Shown here in pieces: positions 7,459-11,988 of a stretch of 11,988 nt of DNA. The notes below the pieces were generated by a model that did no database searches, was not told where the DNA came from, and was given only the letters and a program-made list of their open reading frames with translations. Source of the DNA: Melioribacteraceae bacterium (GTDB taxonomy: Bacteria > Bacteroidota > Ignavibacteria > Ignavibacteriales > Melioribacteraceae); contig WFQV01000492.1 in NCBI GenBank assembly GCA_015486905.1, forward strand, positions 1 through 11,988, given 5' to 3'. Each line of letters begins with the position of its first letter. Positions within the stretch are counted from its first letter, which is position 1. The position numbers were made by a program, and so were the translations under genes.

Positions 7459-8460
7459 ATGGACTTAAAAACAAAATATCTCGGCTTGGAACTAAAAAAT
7501 CCGGTTCTACCTTCGGCTTCTCCTTTAACCGAAGATAAAGATGTTGCAAAAGCATTGGAAGATGCCGGCGCTTCGGCTTTGGTTATTCATTCTCTGTTCG
7601 AAGAGCAAATCACTCACGATTCGGGTGAACTGGACCATTTCCTCTCTTTCGGTACGGAAAGTTTTGCGGAAGCAACTTCTTATTTTCCCGAACCGGGGGA
7701 ATTTAAACTTGGACCTGAAGAATATTTAAACCACATTAACACCTTAAAAGAGACTGTTAATATTCCGGTAATTGCTTCGCTTAACGGTGTAAGTGCCGGC
7801 GGGTGGGTGAAATATGCTAAGAACATTGAGGAAGCCGGAGCGGATGCGTTGGAGCTTAATATTTATTACGTTCCTACGTCTGTAGAGCTTACCGGTGAAG
7901 AAGTTGAAAAGATGTACGTTGAAACTTTGGAATCGGTAAAGGAAAACATAAATATTCCGGTCGCTGTTAAATTAAGTCCGTTCTTTAGCTCTCTGCCGAA
8001 TATGGTTAAAAAGTTGGACGAAGCGGGTGCTGATGCCCTTGTGTTTTTCAACCGCTTTTACCAGCCTGATTTTGACTTGGAGAATCTCGAGGTTGTTCCT
8101 AATTTACAACTTAGCGCAAATTGGGAAATGAGGCTGCCTTTACGCTGGATTGCTATCCTTTACGGGAATGTTAAAGCCGATTTGGCAGCATCCAGTGGCA
8201 TCCAAACTCACCTCGATGTTCTTAAAGTAATGATGGCTGGCAGTAAAGTGGCAATGATTGCTTCGGAACTTCTGAGGAAAGGTCCGAGAAGAATTTTGGA
8301 AATTCTTGACGACTTACAATCTTGGATGGAAGAGCATGAGTATGAATCAATCGAGCAAATGCAAGGAAGTATGAGCCAGCGCTCGGTTGCCGAACCAGCG
8401 GCGTTCGAAAGAGCAAATTACATGAAAACTTTGAACAGCTTCAGAAAACCGCTCTTTTGA
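7459..8460 (+). CDS. Dihydroorotate dehydrogenase-like flavoprotein
   Basis: A 333-residue FMN-type TIM barrel related to class 1 dihydroorotate dehydrogenases. Recognisable elements are LKNPVLPSASPLT near the N-terminus, PVIASLNG, EEAGADALELNI at about 124-135, IPVAVKLSPFF with the conserved lysine K171, FFNRF with N198, and a phosphate-side segment ASSGIQTHLDVLKVMMAG. The catalytic loop differs: where class 1A enzymes have N-L-S-C-P-N, this protein has N134-I-Y-Y137-V-P, so the catalytic base cysteine is a tyrosine. It is therefore unlikely to make orotate. It starts 8 bp after the oxidoreductase stop with AGGAAG as ribosome-binding site, and both genes share the terminator at 8481. From memory, similar proteins sit beside nifJ in cyanobacteria and other groups. 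An electron-transfer role linked to pyruvate oxidation is an inference; the true substrate is unknown. Confidence 0.85.
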   Translation: MDLKTKYLGLELKNPVLPSASPLTEDKDVAKALEDAGASALVIHSLFEEQITHDSGELDHFLSFGTESFAEATSYFPEPGEFKLGPEEYLNHINTLKETVNIPVIASLNGVSAGGWVKYAKNIEEAGADALELNIYYVPTSVELTGEEVEKMYVETLESVKENINIPVAVKLSPFFSSLPNMVKKLDEAGADALVFFNRFYQPDFDLENLEVVPNLQLSANWEMRLPLRWIAILYGNVKADLAASSGIQTHLDVLKVMMAGSKVAMIASELLRKGPRRILEILDDLQSWMEEHEYESIEQMQGSMSQRSVAEPAAFERANYMKTLNSFRKPLF

Positions 8461-8480
8461 TTTTAACCGACTCCCTTTTT

Positions 8481-8516
8481 AAAGGCTGCTCTTTTTAGAG
8501 CAGCCTTTTCTTTTTT
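8481..8516 (+). terminator. Rho-independent terminator of the por operon
   Basis: AAAGGCTGCTCT (8481-8492) pairs perfectly with AGAGCAGCCTTT (8497-8508) over 12 bp, with a TTTT loop, and is followed by TCTTTTTT. It sits 20 bp after the stop of the dihydroorotate-dehydrogenase-like gene. This is a classic intrinsic terminator for plus-strand transcription. Confidence 0.95.
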
Positions 8517-8557
8517 AAATTTCAAAGGATCAAGTCACGGATCTTACGCGACGATTA

Positions 8558-8579
8558 ATAGAACACGGATGATACGGAT
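8558..8579 (+). repeat. Dispersed CACGGAT-type repeat, copy 1
   Basis: ATAGAACACGGATGATACGGAT matches copy 2 at 8787-8808 at 21 of 22 positions. A shorter TCACGGATC lies just before it at 8535-8543. Similar CACGGAT-rich segments are, from memory, dispersed in intergenic DNA of many environmental bacteria. Confidence 0.8.
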
Positions 8580-8786
8580 GCAAAGTCTTAAGTGACGAGT
8601 CTTAAGTCGTAAGTTACCAGCTCTCAACAACCGGAGAATATATCCGGGGTAGTCTAAACTTCCAAACCGCCGAAGGCGAACTGAACCTCTAAACGAAAAA
8701 CGATTAACGATTACACGAACAGACTCAATCTTCTTACGTCTTACTTCTCGCGTCTTGCGATTAACAAATGATAGGACACTGATTTG

Positions 8787-8808
8787 ATAGAACACGGATG
8801 ACACGGAT
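8787..8808 (+). repeat. Dispersed CACGGAT-type repeat, copy 2
   Basis: Second copy of the 22-bp repeat, differing from copy 1 by one T-to-C change and lying 229 bp further on in the same orientation. Here the accompanying TCACGGATC (8822-8830) lies after the repeat, whereas at copy 1 it lies before it. Confidence 0.8.
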
Positions 8809-8842
8809 TGTTGCGGGATTTTCACGGATCACTTAATTCAAC

Positions 8843-8864
8843 ACCTGCTTACCGGCAGGCAGGT
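8843..8864. repeat. Palindromic CCTGC...GCAGG element
   Basis: ACCTGC (8843-8848) pairs with GCAGGT (8859-8864); alternatively CCTGC (8844-8848) pairs with GCAGG (8855-8859), because GGCAGG is duplicated. It looks like a REP-type palindromic unit. The loop of the hairpin at 285-320 carries a related CCTGCCTGCGGGG string. Confidence 0.5.
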
Positions 8865-9000
8865 TCATAATTCAACATTCAAAATTTTATGTTCTCTCTA
8901 AGTGCTTTGAATCTCCCAGAGGCTGGGTTAAAACTTTTCCGAATCTGTTTTGGCATTTAAGTAAATTTAAACATTAGAAAAAAAATAAATAGCGAATAAT

Positions 9001-10197
9001 TTGAATAGAAAGGCATCATTAAGTGTAATATTTCTTACCGTGTTTATTGACCTAATGGGGTTTGGGATTTTAATTCCCATTTTACCTACCTTTGCATCAA
9101 AGGATTTGGGCGTGTCCGATTTCGGAATCGGAATAATAGTAGCAATTTATTCTTTAATGCAATTCCTTTTCAATCCGATTTTCGGAAGGATTTCGGATAA
9201 AATAGGCAGACGACCCATTATTACCGTTTCTTTATTGTTTACGGCAACATCTTACGTCATTTTTGCTTTTGCCAATTCATTTTGGATTTTGTTTTTTTCA
9301 AGAATGTTAGCCGGCATCGGAGGAAGCAATCTCGGCGTTGCCCAAGCATATATTGCCGATGTAACGGAAAAGAAGAACCGTTCCAAAGGAATGGGCTTAA
9401 TAGGTGCGGCATTCGGTCTTGGATTTGTTTTCGGTCCTATGATTGGCGGATTCTTATCTCAATACGGTTATTCTTTCGCCGGTTTAGGTGCGGCTTCGTT
9501 TTCAACCATGGCATTTATTTTTTCTCTTTTGTTTTTACCGGAATCAAATTTGTATAAAGATTCGGGAAAGAAAATTAGTTTCAAACTTATTGATTTGCCG
9601 GATGTACGAAGGGCATTTAAATTACCTATGGTAGGAATTTTGATAGTAATATTTTTCATCATAGTCTTCTCGATGGCTAATATTTACGGTACTTTTGCTC
9701 TGCTCGGCTACAAAGTTTATCATTTAACTGACGTACAAAACGGTTACATGTTCGGCATAATGGGGCTTGTAAGCGCTCTGATGCAAGGCGGAGCAATAAG
9801 ATTTCTTACGGAGAGATTTAAGGATAGAACCCTCGTAATTTCGGGAACATTTTTCATGATGCTGGGACTTACATTTATGCCTTACGGAGTGTCTTTCTTG
9901 GGCTTGGCTATTGTTGCAACGGTTCTTTCAATTGGCACTGGAGTTTTGCAGCCTGTTATTTTAGCGCTTATTTCAAAACACTCGCCGGAGGCGGAACAAG
10001 GCTCCATTTTGGGATTGAACCAATCGGTAAGCGCTTTTGCACGTGTGCTCGGTCCTCTTTGGGGAGGCTTTGCATTTCAATATATGGGCTACTCCTTCCC
10101 GTTTTTAACCGGCGGATTTTTTACCTTTGTAACTCTGATAATCGTAATTTTTAGGCTTAAACCAAGTAAGGGAGAAATAGGATTTGTTGACGGATGA
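9001..10197 (+). CDS. MFS transporter, TetA-like drug/proton antiporter family
   Basis: A 398-residue inner-membrane transporter of the major facilitator superfamily, with the hydrophobic profile expected for 12 membrane segments. The first segment reads FIDLMGFGILIPILP, typical of TetA-like DHA1 members. Motif A, GRISDKIGRRP (62-72), lies in the loop between segments 2 and 3. Segment 4 carries SRMLAGIGGSNLGVAQAYIADV with the proton-relay arginine. Segment 5 carries the antiporter motif GLGFVFGPMIGG (139-150). The start is TTG at 9001: there is an in-frame stop at 8986 and no ATG until after the first half-segment, and no clear Shine-Dalgarno sequence. The gene overlaps the next one by 4 bp (ATGA). 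The substrate cannot be told from sequence, and calling it a tetracycline pump would go beyond the evidence. Confidence 0.9.
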   Translation: MNRKASLSVIFLTVFIDLMGFGILIPILPTFASKDLGVSDFGIGIIVAIYSLMQFLFNPIFGRISDKIGRRPIITVSLLFTATSYVIFAFANSFWILFFSRMLAGIGGSNLGVAQAYIADVTEKKNRSKGMGLIGAAFGLGFVFGPMIGGFLSQYGYSFAGLGAASFSTMAFIFSLLFLPESNLYKDSGKKISFKLIDLPDVRRAFKLPMVGILIVIFFIIVFSMANIYGTFALLGYKVYHLTDVQNGYMFGIMGLVSALMQGGAIRFLTERFKDRTLVISGTFFMMLGLTFMPYGVSFLGLAIVATVLSIGTGVLQPVILALISKHSPEAEQGSILGLNQSVSAFARVLGPLWGGFAFQYMGYSFPFLTGGFFTFVTLIIVIFRLKPSKGEIGFVDG

Positions 10198-11213
10198 AGA
10201 TAGGAAAAATTGAAATAGAGAACGGCGTCTTGCTTGCTCCGATGGAAGATGTTACCAACATTGCTTTCCGAAAATTGTGTAAGGAATTCGGCGCCGATAT
10301 TGTTTACACTGAGTTTGTTAACTCCGACGGACTTTCGCGTAAAAACGAAAAGACGATTAGAAAAAGTTTTATTACGGAAGATGAACGTCCGGTAGGAATT
10401 CAGATTTATGGCGGAAACCTTGAACCGATGGTTGAATCGGCAAAGATGTTAGAAGAGTTTAACCCCGATATTATTGACATTAATGCCGGTTGTTGGGTGC
10501 GCAAAGTAGCCGGTAAAGGAGCTGGCGCCGGACTCCTGAAAGACCCGCCCTATTTGCAAAGATTAGTCGGCGAAGTGGTTAAAGCAGTAAAAATCCCGGT
10601 TACGGTCAAGACCAGAATAGGCTGGGACAGCGATTCTATTTTAATTGTTGAAGTGGCGAAAAGGCTTGAAGATGTGGGTGTTCAAGCTCTAACAGTGCAT
10701 TGCCGAACGCGTCAGCAAGGGCATTCCGGAGAACCGGATTGGAGCTGGATTGAAAAAATCAAAAAGGAAATTAATATTCCCGTAATATTAAACGGCGGAA
10801 TAATGGAAGCGCAGGACGGTTTACGTGCTTTTAATGAAACGCCCGCAGATGCAATAATGGTTGCCCGAGGTGCAATCGGTTACCCGTGGATTTTCCGCGA
10901 AATAAAGGAGCTTCTTAATTACGGGGAAATGAAAACAAAATTAACTCCGAAGGAAAGAATCCTAACGGCTTTGAAACATTTGAAATACGAAATTGAAATT
11001 GCTACCGAAGAAAAATACGCAGTTATTCCATTTAGAAAATTTTACACCGGTTATTTAAAAGGGTTGTACAATTCCTCGAAAGTAAGACAAGAATTAATGC
11101 AGTACGACGAATACGAACATGTCGAGGAAACTCTTTTGAGGTATCTTGATTTTTTGGAAAATAGAAAACTCGAAGCACAAACAGAAAATGAGGCTAAGAA
11201 AATTGAAAGGTAA
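10194..11213 (+). CDS. dusB: tRNA-dihydrouridine synthase (DusB-like)
   Basis: A 339-residue flavoenzyme that reduces specific uridines in the tRNA D-loop using FMN and NAD(P)H. The TIM barrel shows LLAPMEDVTNIAFRKLC at the N-terminus, QIYGGNLEPM, then DINAGCWVRKVAGKGAGAGLL with catalytic C100. VTVKTRIGW follows with K139, then LTVHCRTRQQGHSG with H169, VILNGGI, and MVARGAIGYPWIF for phosphate binding. A helical RNA-binding C-terminal domain follows from about residue 250. The odd point is W101 after the catalytic cysteine, where most Dus proteins have proline (GCP). Catalytic residues are otherwise complete, so activity is expected. The ATG overlaps the stop of the MFS gene by 4 bp, and the end overlaps the following membrane-protein gene, so the three are probably co-transcribed. 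The symbol is by similarity; DusA or DusC type specificity cannot be fully excluded. Confidence 0.92.
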   Translation: MKIGKIEIENGVLLAPMEDVTNIAFRKLCKEFGADIVYTEFVNSDGLSRKNEKTIRKSFITEDERPVGIQIYGGNLEPMVESAKMLEEFNPDIIDINAGCWVRKVAGKGAGAGLLKDPPYLQRLVGEVVKAVKIPVTVKTRIGWDSDSILIVEVAKRLEDVGVQALTVHCRTRQQGHSGEPDWSWIEKIKKEINIPVILNGGIMEAQDGLRAFNETPADAIMVARGAIGYPWIFREIKELLNYGEMKTKLTPKERILTALKHLKYEIEIATEEKYAVIPFRKFYTGYLKGLYNSSKVRQELMQYDEYEHVEETLLRYLDFLENRKLEAQTENEAKKIER

Positions 11214-11811
11214 TAAAAGCATTACGTGGAAAAGTGCAAGATTGATTTCGGACATTTTTGTTCCACCGACGTTTGTTCTGTTTGCTTTTATTTTGCTCGG
11301 CATTGAATTTGAAAACAATTTAACTCTGAAATGGCTGGTAATTTTAACCGGTTTCGTTTTTGGATTTTTACTGCCGATAGTGATTTTCTTATTTATGAGG
11401 AGACACGACCTCGTAGCCAACAGGGACGCCACAATTAAAGAAGAGCGTACACTCCCTTACGTTGTGGGGATTTTGCTTTCGCTTTTTGCGGCTGGCATTT
11501 GTTATTATTCGGGAGCTTCACACATCTCGGTCGCTTTATGGCTTGCTTACTCTGGCAATACACTGTTGCTTATTTTGATTAATAAATTCTGGAAAATAAG
11601 TGCTCATGCAATAGGCAGTGCCGCACCTCTCGGGTTGCTTTTTTATCTCTATGGAACGCCTGGATTGTGGCTTTTTGTCCTTGTTCTGATTATCGGTTGG
11701 GCACGGCTTAAACTTCGGGTTCACACACCGATGCAAGTTGCGGTGGGAATTGTTTACGGATTTACTTTTACCTATTTGCAGTTGCTTTATTACGTACCTT
11801 TATTTCATTAA
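11188..11811 (+). CDS. PAP2-related integral membrane protein
   Basis: A hydrophobic protein with about five to six membrane segments, 207 residues from ATG 11188. That start overlaps the dus gene by 26 bp; an in-frame ATG at 11146 would add 14 polar residues lying inside dus. Three spaced motifs fit the phosphatidic acid phosphatase type 2 fold: K84-E-E-R87-T-L-P; S-A-H140-A-I-G, standing for PSGH; and A-R173...H179-T-P-M-Q183, standing for SRxxxxxHxxxD. The arginine-to-histidine spacing is exact, but the final aspartate is glutamine. PAP2 enzymes remove phosphate from lipids such as phosphatidate or undecaprenyl diphosphate. Whether this one still does is uncertain because the aspartate normally activates the nucleophilic histidine. 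The stop codon overlaps that of a convergent gene on the other strand. Confidence 0.65.
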   Translation: MRLRKLKGNKSITWKSARLISDIFVPPTFVLFAFILLGIEFENNLTLKWLVILTGFVFGFLLPIVIFLFMRRHDLVANRDATIKEERTLPYVVGILLSLFAAGICYYSGASHISVALWLAYSGNTLLLILINKFWKISAHAIGSAAPLGLLFYLYGTPGLWLFVLVLIIGWARLKLRVHTPMQVAVGIVYGFTFTYLQLLYYVPLFH

Positions 11812-11988
11812 AGTAATTTCATCCCGAAAGCAATTGAATGTTCATATTCAAAAATTATGTCAAACCCAACCTTCTTGTAGAAAGCAATTGCGTTAGTGTT
11901 CCTTTTACCGACCTCAAGATGTAATGCCGGTACTTCCAGCTCCTTTAATTTATTAACAAAAGTTTGAATCAATACTCTGCCAACACCA
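11808..11988 (-). CDS. GNAT family N-acetyltransferase (3' end only)
   Basis: The C-terminal 59 residues of a minus-strand gene whose start lies beyond the window; the stop is at 11810-11808. The frame begins GVGRVLIQTFVNKLKE, the end of the acetyl-CoA pyrophosphate-binding loop and following helix. It continues LHLEVGKRNTNAIAFYKKVGF, the standard GNAT motif in which N-x-x-A-x-x-F-Y-x-x-x-G-F closes the domain. These enzymes transfer acetyl from acetyl-CoA to an amine; the acceptor is unknown and the N-terminal substrate-binding part is outside the window. The gene is convergent with the PAP2-like gene, and their stop codons share two bases in TTAA, with no terminator between them. Confidence 0.88.
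   Translation of the reverse strand, partial: GVGRVLIQTFVNKLKELEVPALHLEVGKRNTNAIAFYKKVGFDIIFEYEHSIAFGMKLL

Larger units (their letters stand above)
8521..9000. other. 480-bp repeat-rich intergenic spacer
   Basis: No gene is supported; open frames on the minus strand are built from repeats. The spacer holds two copies of an ACACGGATGAYACGGAT repeat, a 14-bp-period tandem AGTCTTAAGT (8584-8593 and 8598-8607), and CCGGA/TCCGG around 8631-8647. It also holds a palindromic ACCTGC/GCAGGT element (8843-8864) and a small CCCAG/CTGGG hairpin (8915-8927). The last 80 bases are A+T rich and presumably carry the promoter of the downstream transporter gene. Confidence 0.7.

Noticed and set aside
8544..8825. 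93-codon minus-strand open frame in the repeat-rich spacer
   Set aside because: It runs through the CACGGAT repeats and other short repeats, giving an arginine-rich low-complexity product with no recognisable domain.
9282..9557. 91-codon plus-strand frame inside the MFS gene
   Set aside because: It is out of frame with clear transporter motifs, and its Cys/Arg/Phe-rich composition is typical of a shadow frame.
9001..10197. Tetracycline resistance gene tetA
   Set aside because: The protein has general TetA/DHA1 motifs, but these are shared by many MFS exporters; nothing shows tetracycline specificity.
11094..11432. 112-codon minus-strand open frame across the dus/PAP2-like junction
   Set aside because: It is antisense to two supported genes and has no recognisable domain.

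Overview
The window reads as ordinary chromosome from an AT-rich member of the Bacteroidota/Chlorobi/Ignavibacteria (FCB) group. My best guess is an Ignavibacteria-like anaerobe or facultative anaerobe. The guess rests on the style of the DinB and Dus proteins, weak or absent Shine-Dalgarno sequences, a single-chain pyruvate:ferredoxin oxidoreductase, and intergenic repeats of the 'ACACGGATGACACGGAT' type. No 16S rRNA or other marker is present, so this remains an inference.

Layout: (1) 1-203 is the 3' end of a spoVG-like gene. (2) 204-358 is a gap holding a cluster of TTCGAT/ATCGAA half-sites and a 14-bp perfect hairpin. (3) 359-3184 holds dinB (translesion DNA polymerase IV) followed by a DnaE-type polymerase III alpha gene. 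The DnaE gene stops just after the third catalytic aspartate, so the fingers and all C-terminal domains are absent. (4) 3185-3856 is a 672-bp gap with no confident gene. (5) 3857-8460 is a two-gene operon: full-length pyruvate:ferredoxin oxidoreductase (nifJ/por) and, 8 bp on, a dihydroorotate-dehydrogenase-like flavoprotein that lacks the class 1A catalytic cysteine. It ends at a clear rho-independent terminator. (6) 8521-9000 is a repeat-rich spacer. (7) 9001-11811 is a tightly overlapping set: a TetA-like MFS transporter, a tRNA-dihydrouridine synthase and a PAP2-related membrane protein. (8) 11808-11988 is the 3' end of a convergent GNAT acetyltransferase on the minus strand.

How they may work together: DinB and DnaE look like a DNA-damage-tolerance pair in which the second partner has been cut down. 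The oxidoreductase links pyruvate and acetyl-CoA to ferredoxin, and its co-transcribed flavoprotein probably serves the same redox step in a way that cannot be read from sequence. The last three genes overlap and are probably co-transcribed, but share no obvious pathway. I found no CRISPR array, rRNA, tRNA, prophage or intact insertion sequence. The most unusual points are the truncated polymerase, the altered active sites in the flavoprotein, the Dus enzyme and the PAP2 protein, and the repeats in the two long gaps.
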